Positions 26,161 to 35,476 of a stretch of DNA of 64,000 nt are shown one piece after another. Source of the DNA: Flavobacterium sp. Its GTDB lineage: Bacteria > Bacteroidota > Bacteroidia > Flavobacteriales > Flavobacteriaceae. The position numbers and the translations under genes are program-made. The stretch spans positions 1 through 64,000 of the forward strand of contig NZ_JAHEBT010000005.1 in the NCBI RefSeq assembly GCF_024642105.1. Reading direction: 5' to 3'. Numbering within the stretch: the first letter of the stretch is position 1; each line of letters opens with the position of its first letter. The notes under the pieces are model-generated. The model made no database searches. It had not been told where the DNA came from and saw only the letters and a list, made by a program, of their open reading frames with translations.

Positions 26161-26645
26161 CATATACGATTTACGATTTACGAGATATGAAGATTACACG
26201 TTCCCCTCTCGAGAGGGGCTAGGGGTGTGTGTTTATTTACGATATACGAGGTGGAACGCCAATTGGAGAAATTCAAGAAATTAGAAGAATCTTAATTCCT
26301 CAATGGTTTAAAAACTTTGCGGCCTAGTGTCTTTGCGGCAAAAAAAGAACACCGATTGGAGAAATTAGAGAAATCAGGAAAATCTTAATTCGCTTAATCT
26401 CTTAATAGTTCAAAAACCTTGCGAACTAGTGTCTTTGCGGCAAAAAAAGAACCCGATTGGAAAAATTTAAGAATTCAGGAAAATCTTAATTCGCTTAATT
26501 CCTTAATGGTTTAAAAAATCCGTAGAATCCGTAGAATCTGCGGCAAAAAAAGAACACAGATTGGAGAAATTTGAGTAATTATAAAAATCTTAATTCGCTT
26601 AATCTCTTAATGGTTCAAAAACTTTGCGGCTTCGTGGCAAAAAAG
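26161..26645. repeat. Mixed intergenic repeats with ~102-bp tandem units
   Basis: After a fragment of the ACGATTTACGA repeat come four units with GCGGCAAAAAAAGAAC near their start (marker at about 26335, 26437, 26540; a shortened last copy ends near 26640), spaced 102-103 bases. Each unit has ATTGGAGAAATT, CTTAATTCGCTTAATCTC and TTGCGG...GTGTCTTTGCGGC words. At 26203-26218 is a perfect 16-bp palindrome CCCCTCTCGAGAGGGG. No gene is supported. Confidence 0.8.
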
Positions 26646-26826
26646 CAAAAAAACTTACAAAAAAAATCAATCGATAATTTTTTTTACTACTTTTAACTTT
26701 AGAATTGGAACACAATACCACACTGCCAATTCTTTTTCCAAAAACACCCTTTTTAGTATTTGCTTTCAAAACAATACACCCATTGTTGTTTTGAAAAATC
26801 CCATTTTCATTTTAATCCCAAATTGT

Positions 26827-29664
26827 ATGAAAACCCTCTGCCCCAAGCTGTTTTTTCTATTCTATGCAAGTCTGCTATTTGCTCAAAAAGAGACCCTCAT
26901 TTCTGGAAAGATCATCGATGCAAAATCACAGATTCCATTAATTTCTGTGGTGGTTACTATTCAGAATACTAACACCATGCAACTGACTTCTGTCGATGGA
27001 AAATTCCAATTCAAAACCAATTTGCAAGGCAACCAATTACTACTATTGCATAATAAAGGATACAAAGACAAGTTAATTTCGGTACAAATTCTCCAAGACA
27101 AACTAATTGACTTAGGCACTATTCCACTAGAAGAAGACGATGAAATTAATCAACAAGCAGCTGTCATCTCCATTTTGGACAATGATTTAGAGGAAAATAA
27201 TGGCGGTTCCGAAAGCACTTCGGGTTTGTTGCAGGCTTCCAAAGATGCTTTTCAGCAAGCGGCAGCTTTCAATTGGGGACAAGCTCGATTTCGGGTTCGG
27301 GGCCTGGACAGCCAATATGCCCAACTCCTGATGAATGGATTAACAATGAACAAAGCGTATGATGGCAGACCGCAATGGGGCGATTGGGGCGGCATCAACG
27401 ACGTGTTGCGCAACCAAGAAATTGCCATTGGCAGCAGCCCTTCCGACTATGCTTTTGGAGGCATTTTGGGCACACAACAAATTAGTACACAAGCTTCAAC
27501 CTACAAAAAGGGAACTCGGATATCCTTCTCTGGAACGAATACCAATTACCGAGGACGCGCGATGGTTACCTATGCCTCGGGAATGAATGAGAAAGGTTGG
27601 GCGTTTGTCGTTTCTGCAGGAAAACGCTATGCTAACGAAGGTTATTTTGAAGGCACAAGCTATAATGCCAATTCGGTTTTTACAAGTATCGAAAAGAAAC
27701 TTACTAACCGAAACTCGCTCAACTTTACGTCTTTTTTCACCCCAAATTCTAGAGGAAAAAATTCACCTAATACGGATGAAGTTACCGCTTTAACGACAAC
27801 AAAATACAATTCGTATTGGGGTTTTCAAAACGGACAGCAACGCAATTCCCGCATCAAAACTATCGAAGAGCCAGTCTTTATACTAAACGATTATTTCAAA
27901 ATTAATGCTACCACCCAGCTAAATTGGGGTGCGTTTTACCAGTTTGGAAAAATTAGCAACAGCAACATTGATTACCAACACGCCAATAGCCCCGATCCCT
28001 CTTATTATCGAAAAATGCCCAGTTACTTTAGTTCGCTATACGCCAAAGATGAGGGGGAATTTTCGGGTGCTTTTACTCCTGATTTGGCGAATGCCGAACT
28101 CAATAAAACGTTGTTTTTATCCCAACCACAAATCAATTGGGAAGCGATGTATCAAGCCAATCAAAACCCAATTGTAGATACCAATGGGAAAATCACAGGA
28201 TTTGAACCCGCCCAAAGCAAATACATTCTTTATGAAGACCGAACAGACGACAAAACCTTGGGGTTCAATGCGCTTTTCAATACAGAACTGACAGAGAATA
28301 TCCGACTCAATGCTGGCGCTTCCTTCAATAAATTACATTCTCATAATTATCAAAATGTATTGGATTTACTGGGCGGATTGTATTTTGAAGATATTGATGT
28401 GTTTTACAAAGGCAATCAAGCGCAATCCGATTTGAATAACCCCAACCGACAAGTGAAAGTGGGTGATGCATACGGATACAATTTTAATTTAATGTCCGCC
28501 AAATTAGAAGGATTTACCCAATTCCAATTTCGGCACAAAAAAGTTGATTTTTACTTGGCACAAGAGTTTTCAAGCTCCACCTATCAACGCGAAGGGTTAT
28601 ACAAAAACGGGATTTACCCCACCAATTCCTTTGGAGAAAGCCCAATTCTTCATTTTGAAAATTTTGGTTTCAAAGGCGGACTGACTTGGAAATTATCCGG
28701 CAAACAATTGCTGCTTTTCAATGGTTCACACGCATCTAAAGCGCCTAATTTGAAAGCCGTTTTTCCTAATTCCCGACTTAACAACGCAGTGGTGGACGAA
28801 ATAGAAAGTGAAACCAACAGCAGTTTGGATGCGAGTTATGTCTATCGTTCGCCCAAACTAAAAATGCGTTTCACAGGGTATTTTAACCAAATTAAAAACG
28901 CCACCGAAACCTCCTTTTTTTATGCCGAAGGAATTTTTGACAACGGAGCGGGCAACAACAGTACCAATGCTTTTGTGAGCCAAACTCTGACCCATTTAGA
29001 CAAAAAGAATTGGGGAACAGAACTGAGTTTTGAATACCAAATAAATCCTACTTTGAAAACCACTTTAGCAGCGGGTTTTGGCGAATATATTTATGCCAGC
29101 AACCCTAATGTAATCATTACTAATGACGCCAAAGCCTCTATTGAAAATACGAATCCCGTTTTTAATTTTGGCACCGCTGCGCTCAAAAACTACCATCAAG
29201 CAGGAACGCCACAACAGGCGTATTCGTTGGAATTGGAATACCGAAATCCAAAATATTGGTGGCTGAGTGCCAATATGAATTATTTGACAAAAAACTACAT
29301 CGACATATCACCGATTGCCCGCACTTCGGTGTTTTTTATCAATCCCGCTAGCGGATTTCCCTTCCCAGAAGCTACCGAAGAACGCGGCAGAGAACTCCTA
29401 AAACAAGAAGAATTGGCACCCATACTATTGTTGAACCTAGTCGGTGGAAAGTCGTGGCGCATTTTCAAAAAGAACCTGAATTTGTTTTGTAGCATCAACA
29501 ATTTGTTGGACACTTCGTTTAAAACGGGTGGTTACGAACAAGCCCGAAATGCCAACTTTAGGCAGCGCGATCAAGACGTAACTAGCGGAACACCCAACTT
29601 TGGTAACAAATATTTCTACGGCTACGGAAGAACCTATTTTGTAAGCCTTTCTATTAACTTCTAA
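26827..29664 (+). CDS. TonB-dependent receptor with N-terminal carboxypeptidase-like domain
   Basis: 945 residues from the ATG at 26827, which gives a proper Sec signal (MKTLCPKLFFLFYASLLFAQ); the ATG 36 bases earlier would add a non-signal tail. A carboxypeptidase-regulatory-like sandwich follows (about 20-100, ISGKIIDAKSQIPLISVVV), then a plug (about 120-235; RFRVRGLDSQYAQLLMNGL) and a barrel ending FVSLSINF. It lacks the SusC-specific plug signature and has no SusD partner. It is followed after 13 bases by a DUF5689 lipoprotein, a pairing recalled from flavobacteria. The ligand is unknown; siderophore or peptide uptake are possibilities. Confidence 0.88.
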   Translation: MKTLCPKLFFLFYASLLFAQKETLISGKIIDAKSQIPLISVVVTIQNTNTMQLTSVDGKFQFKTNLQGNQLLLLHNKGYKDKLISVQILQDKLIDLGTIPLEEDDEINQQAAVISILDNDLEENNGGSESTSGLLQASKDAFQQAAAFNWGQARFRVRGLDSQYAQLLMNGLTMNKAYDGRPQWGDWGGINDVLRNQEIAIGSSPSDYAFGGILGTQQISTQASTYKKGTRISFSGTNTNYRGRAMVTYASGMNEKGWAFVVSAGKRYANEGYFEGTSYNANSVFTSIEKKLTNRNSLNFTSFFTPNSRGKNSPNTDEVTALTTTKYNSYWGFQNGQQRNSRIKTIEEPVFILNDYFKINATTQLNWGAFYQFGKISNSNIDYQHANSPDPSYYRKMPSYFSSLYAKDEGEFSGAFTPDLANAELNKTLFLSQPQINWEAMYQANQNPIVDTNGKITGFEPAQSKYILYEDRTDDKTLGFNALFNTELTENIRLNAGASFNKLHSHNYQNVLDLLGGLYFEDIDVFYKGNQAQSDLNNPNRQVKVGDAYGYNFNLMSAKLEGFTQFQFRHKKVDFYLAQEFSSSTYQREGLYKNGIYPTNSFGESPILHFENFGFKGGLTWKLSGKQLLLFNGSHASKAPNLKAVFPNSRLNNAVVDEIESETNSSLDASYVYRSPKLKMRFTGYFNQIKNATETSFFYAEGIFDNGAGNNSTNAFVSQTLTHLDKKNWGTELSFEYQINPTLKTTLAAGFGEYIYASNPNVIITNDAKASIENTNPVFNFGTAALKNYHQAGTPQQAYSLELEYRNPKYWWLSANMNYLTKNYIDISPIARTSVFFINPASGFPFPEATEERGRELLKQEELAPILLLNLVGGKSWRIFKKNLNLFCSINNLLDTSFKTGGYEQARNANFRQRDQDVTSGTPNFGNKYFYGYGRTYFVSLSINF

Positions 29665-29677
29665 ATCCCCAATTACT

Positions 29678-31033
29678 ATGAAATTTCGTATCCCAAATCG
29701 TATTTTTTGTTTTGTACTCGCTGTATTAACAACCAATTGTGTCAAAGACGAGGTCGCTATCCCTTCGCTAGAATGCACACAACCGAATTTTACGGTTAAC
29801 CGAAGCGTGGAAGAAGTGCGCAAGACCGCCGATGCCATTGTGGCACAATATAAATACGACGATATCATCGAAGCCTATGTGGTTTCGTCTGACGAACATG
29901 GCAACTTTTTCAAAACCATTTCGTTTCAAACTTTGGCTACCGCCACACAACCTGCCATTGGTTTTAGCATTCCCGTTGACGTGAGCAACAGCTATATTGA
30001 TTATCGATTGGGCAACAAAGTCTATATCCAACTCAAGGATCAGTACACCGATATTTTTTATGGTGGCCTGCGTATTGGGAACATTTACGTCAATTCGTTT
30101 AACGAAGGGGGTGTTGGACGGCTTTCGCAAAATGAATACCAAAAAGTACTCCACGCCTCTTGTACTACACTTGACGAATCTGCCTTAACGAAGTCGGTTG
30201 CTCTTAGTGAATTGCTGAACGATGCCTACCTCAACACTTTGGTGGAACTATCGGATATTCAATTTTCGGCAGAGGCTATTGGAAGGCATTACTACGAAAG
30301 TAGTAACGATGTGGGTGGAGGCACCAATTGGTATTTGGAAGACAAACTGGGCAATAAAGTATTTTTTAGAACCAGTAGTTTTGCTGATTTTTCGACCAAA
30401 GAGGTTCCTGTGGGTAGCGGAAAAGTGAAAGGCATTTTGACGAAATTCGGGACCGATTATCAGCTGGTGGCGCGTTCTGAAAAGGACATTAATTTAATTG
30501 GTAAACGCAATGCGCCTTTTTTTGCGGAAAATTTTGAAAGTGTAGTAGCCAATACCAATATCAACTTGGCAGGTTGGACCAATATCGTTCAAAAAGGGAG
30601 TTTGTATTGGAAAGGTTCTGTCTATTCTGGCAACGGTTGTGCCGAATATGCTATTAGCGGAACCAAAGTAGCCTCGAATGTGGGTTGGTTAATCTCACCT
30701 GAAATCGATTTGGACGCGCATTCGGGCGAAATTTTGACGTTTCGTTCCGCTCAGCATCATTTGGATATTGATTCGCCTTTGAATGCTTTAGACGTCTTTA
30801 TTTCGAATAATTTTGACGGCTTAAATGTTGCGTCGGCTACTTGGGTTCAATTGAAAGCTAATTTGCCTACTCAAGCTACTCCTTGGTACCTATTTGTAGG
30901 TTCGGGCGGTATTGATTTGTCTTCCTACAAAGGGAAGGTTAACATTGCTTTTCGGTACACGGGTTCTGGAAAAACCTTAACCTTAGACGGCGCTTTTCAA
31001 ATTGATGATGTTCAGATTTATGGAGAAAAGTAA
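29678..31033 (+). CDS. DUF5689 / choice-of-anchor J lipoprotein
   Basis: 451 residues with a lipoprotein signal ending TTNC (Cys21). Residues about 35-280 look like the DUF5689 beta-barrel domain (IIEAYVVSSDEHGNFFKTI; GNKVYIQLKDQYTDIFYGGLRIG). The C-terminal part (about 285-450) has the choice-of-anchor J pattern FAENFES...GW...WKG and GWLISPEIDLDA...FRSAQH, ending FQIDDVQIYG. There is no type IX sorting tail. It is probably exposed at the outer membrane and works with the receptor upstream. The function of the family is not known to me; nucleic-acid-related secreted enzymes sometimes sit beside it in other genomes, but none is here. Confidence 0.78.
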   Translation: MKFRIPNRIFCFVLAVLTTNCVKDEVAIPSLECTQPNFTVNRSVEEVRKTADAIVAQYKYDDIIEAYVVSSDEHGNFFKTISFQTLATATQPAIGFSIPVDVSNSYIDYRLGNKVYIQLKDQYTDIFYGGLRIGNIYVNSFNEGGVGRLSQNEYQKVLHASCTTLDESALTKSVALSELLNDAYLNTLVELSDIQFSAEAIGRHYYESSNDVGGGTNWYLEDKLGNKVFFRTSSFADFSTKEVPVGSGKVKGILTKFGTDYQLVARSEKDINLIGKRNAPFFAENFESVVANTNINLAGWTNIVQKGSLYWKGSVYSGNGCAEYAISGTKVASNVGWLISPEIDLDAHSGEILTFRSAQHHLDIDSPLNALDVFISNNFDGLNVASATWVQLKANLPTQATPWYLFVGSGGIDLSSYKGKVNIAFRYTGSGKTLTLDGAFQIDDVQIYGEK

Positions 31034-31044
31034 AAGCAAATGAT

Positions 31045-31052
31045 TAAATTTG
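31045..31052 (+). promoter_or_regulatory. -7 promoter element of hflX
   Basis: TAAATTTG matches TAnnTTTG, 16 bases before the ATG. It starts 12 bases after the stop codon of the preceding gene. No clear -33 element. Confidence 0.45.
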
Positions 31053-31068
31053 TGGCTTATTCAATGTT

Positions 31069-32295
31069 ATGCTAGAAAAAGAAGTATTAAATTTCGAAAA
31101 AACCGCCATCGTAGGTATCGTTACTCAGAGTCAATCCGAGGAAAAGTTAACTGAATATTTGGACGAATTGGAGTTTTTAACCTTTACCGCTGGTGGACAG
31201 GTGGTAAAACGCTTTTGGCAAAAAATGGACAAGCCGAATCCTAAAACGTTTTTGGGTACGGGAAAAATAGACGAAATCAATCTATATGTCAAAGAAAATG
31301 AGATTTCAACGGTTATTTTTGACGACGAACTAACGCCTTCACAACAAAAAAATATCTCTAGAATTATTGATTGTAAAATTCTAGACCGAACCAATTTAAT
31401 CTTGGATATTTTTGCTCAAAGAGCCGAAACTTCTTATGCTAGAACTCAAGTAGAACTGGCGCAATGTATCTATTTATTGCCTCGTTTGTCGGGACTCTGG
31501 ACGCACTTGGAACGTCAAAAAGGAGGTATCGGGATGCGTGGTCCAGGAGAAACTGAAATTGAAACCGACCGTCGTATTGTTCGTGACCGTATTTCCCTTT
31601 TGAAAGACAAAATCAAAACCATTGACAAACAAATGGGCATTCAGCGCAGTAACCGTGGTGCTATGGTGCGTGTGGCTTTAGTTGGCTATACCAATGTGGG
31701 GAAATCAACCTTGATGAACGCCGTAGGGAAAAGCGAAGTGTTTGTAGAAAATAAATTGTTTGCCACTTTGGACACTACTGTTCGTAAAGTGGTGATTAAA
31801 AACCTGCCCTTTTTGCTTTCAGACACGGTGGGATTCATTCGAAAACTGCCTACGCAATTAGTGGATTCCTTCAAAAGTACGTTAGATGAGGTACGCGAAG
31901 CTGATTTATTATTGCACGTTGTGGATATTTCTCATCCCGATTTTGAAGATCATATTGAAGCTGTAAACCAAATTTTACAAGACATCAAAGCCAATGACAA
32001 ACCGGTGATTATGGTGTTCAACAAAATTGATTCCTATCAACATTTGACAATCGACGAAGACGATTTAATGACCGAGAAAACAACCCGTCATTATACGCTA
32101 AACGAATGGAAATCGACTTGGATGAATCGTGTAGGAGAGCAAAACGCTTTGTTTATTTCGGCTACTCAAAAAGAGAACTTTGAAGAATTTAGAGAACGGG
32201 TGTACGAAGCGGTACGACAAATACACATTACGCGTTTCCCTTATAATAAATTCTTATATCCCGATTACAAAGACGCTATCGAAAAAGAAGAATAA
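31069..32295 (+). CDS. hflX: Ribosome-associated GTPase HflX
   Basis: 408 residues. The N-terminal HflX domain ends with the conserved linker KGGIGMRGPGETEIETDRR (about 150-168), then a coiled helix and the G domain: P-loop GYTNVGKST (about 206), switch TLDTTVRK, G3 DTVGF, and G4 FNKID. HflX splits stalled or idle ribosomes in a GTP-dependent way, mainly under stress. Complete and of normal length. It ends convergently with the DUF2480 gene, with a shared hairpin between. Confidence 0.95.
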   Translation: MLEKEVLNFEKTAIVGIVTQSQSEEKLTEYLDELEFLTFTAGGQVVKRFWQKMDKPNPKTFLGTGKIDEINLYVKENEISTVIFDDELTPSQQKNISRIIDCKILDRTNLILDIFAQRAETSYARTQVELAQCIYLLPRLSGLWTHLERQKGGIGMRGPGETEIETDRRIVRDRISLLKDKIKTIDKQMGIQRSNRGAMVRVALVGYTNVGKSTLMNAVGKSEVFVENKLFATLDTTVRKVVIKNLPFLLSDTVGFIRKLPTQLVDSFKSTLDEVREADLLLHVVDISHPDFEDHIEAVNQILQDIKANDKPVIMVFNKIDSYQHLTIDEDDLMTEKTTRHYTLNEWKSTWMNRVGEQNALFISATQKENFEEFRERVYEAVRQIHITRFPYNKFLYPDYKDAIEKEE

Positions 32296-32305
32296 AAAAC
32301 AAAGC

Positions 32306-32336
32306 CCTCTTGAATTTTCAAAAGGGTTATTGTTTT
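32306..32336. terminator. Bidirectional terminator between hflX and the DUF2480 gene
   Basis: CCCTCTTGAA and TTCAAAAGGG pair (one bulge), with A-rich bases on the left and TTATTGTTTTT on the right. It serves two convergent genes. Confidence 0.55.
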
Positions 32337-32357
32337 TAAATAGCTATTGTAATCAAT

Positions 32358-32867
32358 TTATTTTTTAGCCTTAAACAACGGAACCGCCGAACAGGCCTCA
32401 CCGAACATCACGCTTTTTGAAACCTTAATCAATTTTTGAATTGCCAAGGTATAGACTTGATTCGGAACGGCTTTTTTGGAACACCCTTTCAAAATAACGG
32501 GATTTTCAAAATAATTAGTATAATCGAGTTTGTTTAAGATATCTTGATACCATTCGATAATAGCCATTTCTTTTGTTCCGTGAATTATTTTTAAAGCAAA
32601 AGGGGCTAAATGAACTGTCACCAAAGCGAACGTCCAAGCGGGTAATATAGCGTCGGTGGAACAATATAAAGCCACGTATTTGTCTTCAAATTGAGCCCAA
32701 TCCACCGCTTTTAATTGTGATCTAAAATCGGCTTCTCTCAAGATAAACCCTTCGGTTAACCACTGCGAAACATCTAAATCAACCACATAATCATCCGGAT
32801 AGTAATCTTCTAAATCGAATACCATCAAGGAACTTTGGGCTACTTTATTGATAATTTCCTCTTCCAT
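32358..32867 (-). CDS. DUF2480 family protein
   Basis: 169 residues, soluble. It matches what I recall of DUF2480, a Bacteroidota family that often follows SUF genes: conserved features here are DLEDYYP, GFILREADFRSQL and YVALYCSTDAILPAWTF. No catalytic motif is known to me. It ends the sufS-lipoprotein-sufE-sufT run, starting 1 base after the preceding stop codon, so a link to iron-sulfur assembly is plausible but unproved. Confidence 0.8.
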   Translation of the reverse strand: MEEEIINKVAQSSLMVFDLEDYYPDDYVVDLDVSQWLTEGFILREADFRSQLKAVDWAQFEDKYVALYCSTDAILPAWTFALVTVHLAPFALKIIHGTKEMAIIEWYQDILNKLDYTNYFENPVILKGCSKKAVPNQVYTLAIQKLIKVSKSVMFGEACSAVPLFKAKK

Positions 32868-32868
32868 T

Positions 32869-33192
32869 TTATAGCATTCCCAACTCTAATTTTGCTTCTT
32901 CGCTCATTAAATCTTTGCTCCAAGGTGGGTCAAATGTAATCTCTACATCAGCATCTTTTACATACTCAATTGATTTTACTTTTTCTTCTACTTCTCTTGG
33001 CAAACTTTCTGCAACAGGGCAGTTAGGAGACGTTAAAGTCATTAAGATTTTTACTTCGTAATCCGTATTTACCATTACATCGTAAATCAAGCCTAATTCG
33101 TAAATATCAACAGGAATTTCAGGATCATAAATCGTTTTTAATTTTTTTACAATCGCTTCTCCTAGTTCGTTAGTGTCTATTTCTTGTGTCAT
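32869..33192 (-). CDS. sufT: SufT-like DUF59/MIP18 iron-sulfur assembly protein
   Basis: 107 residues, the full DUF59 domain: YDPEIPVDIYELGLIYDV (about 17-34) and MTLTSPNCPVAESLP with the conserved Cys, ending FDPPWSKDLMSEEAKLELGML, typical of SUF-associated members. The family helps transfer or mature Fe-S clusters. It lies 6 bases after sufE in the same run. Confidence 0.9.
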   Translation of the reverse strand: MTQEIDTNELGEAIVKKLKTIYDPEIPVDIYELGLIYDVMVNTDYEVKILMTLTSPNCPVAESLPREVEEKVKSIEYVKDADVEITFDPPWSKDLMSEEAKLELGML

Positions 33193-33198
33193 AATTTT

Positions 33199-33618
33199 TT
33201 ATTTTTTTGAGTTGAATGCCAAGGCATACATTTTTATGTTTTTAATCATCGAAACGAGTCCGTTAGCGCGAGTTGGCGACAGATGTTCTTTTAATCCAAT
33301 GGCATCTATAAAATCCATATCAGCTTCCAAGATATCGGCTGGTTTTTGATTGGAAAAAACCCGAATCAAAATAGCGATAATTCCTTTAGTTAGTATCGCA
33401 TCGCTATCTGCTGTAAAAGCAACCGTATCCCCTTGTTGCTCCCCTTGCAGCCACACTTTAGACTGACAGCCTTTAATAATGTTCTCGTCTGTTTTGAATT
33501 CTTCTTTGATTAACGGCAAATTTTTACCTAGCTCAATGATGTATTCGTAACGCTGCATCCAGTCGTCAAACATCGAAAATTCGTCTACTATCTCGTCTTG
33601 TATTTCTTTAATTGTCAT
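33199..33618 (-). CDS. sufE: SufE, sulfur acceptor for SufS
   Basis: 139 residues. The persulfide-carrying cysteine is Cys51 in IIKGCQSKVWLQG, and residues 95-135 have the family segment about AIGLKEHLSPTRANGLVSMI. SufE takes persulfide sulfur from the SufS cysteine desulfurase and hands it to the SufBCD scaffold. It is 17 bases after the small lipoprotein gene, downstream of sufS. Confidence 0.94.
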   Translation of the reverse strand: MTIKEIQDEIVDEFSMFDDWMQRYEYIIELGKNLPLIKEEFKTDENIIKGCQSKVWLQGEQQGDTVAFTADSDAILTKGIIAILIRVFSNQKPADILEADMDFIDAIGLKEHLSPTRANGLVSMIKNIKMYALAFNSKK

Positions 33619-33635
33619 AATTAAACTTTACTATT

Positions 33636-34058
33636 TTACTTTACAAAAGAAAGCATTTTATTCACTATTTTTTCTGTTTCCGCTGGCGGATAACCGTGAT
33701 CAAAATTTTGGGATTCGTATAATTTCCCTTGTTTTGTTATTTTCAAAGAAGCTATCGCTGCACCGTCAAACAATCGTTTTTCGGTAGGTGCCTTCAATTG
33801 CGAAAGCATTTCTAAATCTAATTCTTGGACTGCCAAAATTACGCTTTTCCAATCAGCAGTTGAAAGTTTAGCAACAACTGGTTTTTCTTCTCTGCTTTTA
33901 GATATAAAAACCATTTGGTTTTCCACCCTAATCGTTTGATAGAATCCTCTTGAATAGGCTTTATATTCGACTTTTATCGAACTATCAACTACTTTTTTTT
34001 GCCCAGCGCATCCAGCAAAAAACAAAATAGTGAACAACAAGACGATAGCCTTTTTCAT
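33636..34058 (-). CDS. Small lipoprotein of unknown function in the suf run
   Basis: 140 residues. A lipoprotein signal ends FFAGC (Cys17). The mature part has the pattern KVEYKAYSRGFYQTIRVENQ and a conserved-looking C-terminal stretch ASLKITKQGKLYESQNFDHGYPPAETEKIVNKML, which I do not recognise as a named domain. It lies between sufS (12 bases upstream) and sufE, so it is co-transcribed with Fe-S genes although it should be outside the cytoplasm. Its role is unknown. Confidence 0.75.
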   Translation of the reverse strand: MKKAIVLLFTILFFAGCAGQKKVVDSSIKVEYKAYSRGFYQTIRVENQMVFISKSREEKPVVAKLSTADWKSVILAVQELDLEMLSQLKAPTEKRLFDGAAIASLKITKQGKLYESQNFDHGYPPAETEKIVNKMLSFVK

Positions 34059-34070
34059 TTTTCAGTCGTT

Positions 34071-35285
34071 TTAAGACAGCATCATTTTGGCTTTTTTAAC
34101 GGCTTCCACCATGATGTCAATTTCTTCTTTGGTATTGTAAAAAGCAAACGAAGCACGAATGGTTCCCGGAATTTCAAAGAAATTCATAATCGGTTGCGCA
34201 CAGTGGTGTCCTGTTCGAACCGCAATTCCTAATTTATCCACAATCGTTCCAATATCATACGGATGAATGCCGTCAATATTGAATGAAATCACCGAAGTTT
34301 TGGCCTCGGCAGTTCCGTATATTTTTAACCCTTCAATGGCTGATAATTGCTCGGTGGCGTAGGCCAATAATTCCAATTCTTGTTTTTGGATGTTCTCAAA
34401 ACCAATCGAATTTAGATAATCTACCGCAGTTCCTAACACAATTCCGCCAGCAATATTAGGCGTTCCTGCTTCAAATTTATGAGGCAAATCAGCATAGGTC
34501 GTTTTCTCAAAAGTGACTTCTTTAATCATTTCGCCACCACCTTGATAGGGAGGCAATTTATTCAACCATACTTCTTTTCCGTATAAAATTCCAGTTCCGG
34601 TTGGGCCGCACATTTTATGTCCTGAAAAAGAATAAAAATCACAATCCAATTCCTGCACATTGGGTTTCAAATGTGGTACCGCTTGCGCACCATCAATAAA
34701 AACAGCCGCACCAAATTGATGCGCTTGGTCAATGATATATTTAACCGGATTAATCGTTCCCAACGCATTGGAAATATGATTTACCGTCACGATTTTTGTT
34801 TTATCTGAAAGCAATTGGTCGAACTTCGCCATCACCAATTCTCCTTTTTCATTCATTGGAATGACTTTCAAAACGGCACCTGTTTTCTCGCAAAGCATTT
34901 GCCAAGGCACAATATTACTGTGGTGTTCCAAGGCCGAAACAACGACCTCATCGCCTGCTTTCAAAATCGAGGCAAATCCATTGGCAACCAAATTCACACT
35001 ATGCGTAGTCCCCGAAGTAAAAAGCACCTCATGAGCAAATTGGGCATTGATATGGTTTTGGATTTTGGTTCGAGACGCTTCATAGGCATCAGTAGCTAAC
35101 TGGCTCAACGTATGCACACCACGATGAATATTGGCGTTGATTTCGCTATAATAGGTCGCAATTGCATCAATCACCACTTGTGGTTTTTGCGAGGTCGCCC
35201 CGTTGTCAAAATACACCAAAGGTTTTCCATTTACTTGTCTAGAAAGTATCGGAAACTCGGCTCTTATTTTTTGAATGTCAAACAT
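34071..35285 (-). CDS. sufS: Cysteine desulfurase SufS
   Basis: 404 residues, class V aminotransferase fold. The PLP-binding lysine is Lys224 in SGHKMCGPTG, and the catalytic persulfide cysteine is Cys362 in RTGHHCAQP, in the short-loop form of group II enzymes that need SufE. It turns cysteine into alanine and enzyme-bound persulfide for Fe-S clusters. It is the first gene of the second suf run; a TACTTTTG -7 element on the minus strand (35315-35308) lies 22 bases upstream. Confidence 0.96.
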   Translation of the reverse strand: MFDIQKIRAEFPILSRQVNGKPLVYFDNGATSQKPQVVIDAIATYYSEINANIHRGVHTLSQLATDAYEASRTKIQNHINAQFAHEVLFTSGTTHSVNLVANGFASILKAGDEVVVSALEHHSNIVPWQMLCEKTGAVLKVIPMNEKGELVMAKFDQLLSDKTKIVTVNHISNALGTINPVKYIIDQAHQFGAAVFIDGAQAVPHLKPNVQELDCDFYSFSGHKMCGPTGTGILYGKEVWLNKLPPYQGGGEMIKEVTFEKTTYADLPHKFEAGTPNIAGGIVLGTAVDYLNSIGFENIQKQELELLAYATEQLSAIEGLKIYGTAEAKTSVISFNIDGIHPYDIGTIVDKLGIAVRTGHHCAQPIMNFFEIPGTIRASFAFYNTKEEIDIMVEAVKKAKMMLS

Positions 35286-35307
35286 TTATTTAGAATTTTT
35301 CTAAATA

Positions 35308-35315
35308 CAAAAGTA
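35308..35315 (-). promoter_or_regulatory. -7 promoter element of the sufS run
   Basis: TACTTTTG on the minus strand matches TAnnTTTG. A TTTG is found 23 bases upstream, a longer gap than the usual 19, so the -33 element is doubtful. Confidence 0.4.
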
Positions 35316-35476
35316 ATAAAATTGAAGTGGATTTTTACCAAACAGTTGTTAATAAAATTAAAGTTTTGTTCAACATAAATTCCACAATTTATAACAGATG
35401 AGATTTTGAATTTGAGTCAATTTGAGAAATCTGTATTTATTATTTACTAAATTGCATCAATTTCAAATCACTCCCA

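Noticed and set aside
29437..30154. Minus-strand ORFs under the TonB receptor end and the DUF5689 gene
   Set aside because: They are frame shadows of the two well-supported plus-strand genes, with no protein features of their own.
34234..34242. DnaA box TTATCCACA
   Set aside because: A single copy within sufS coding sequence; no cluster of boxes or AT-rich unwinding region nearby.
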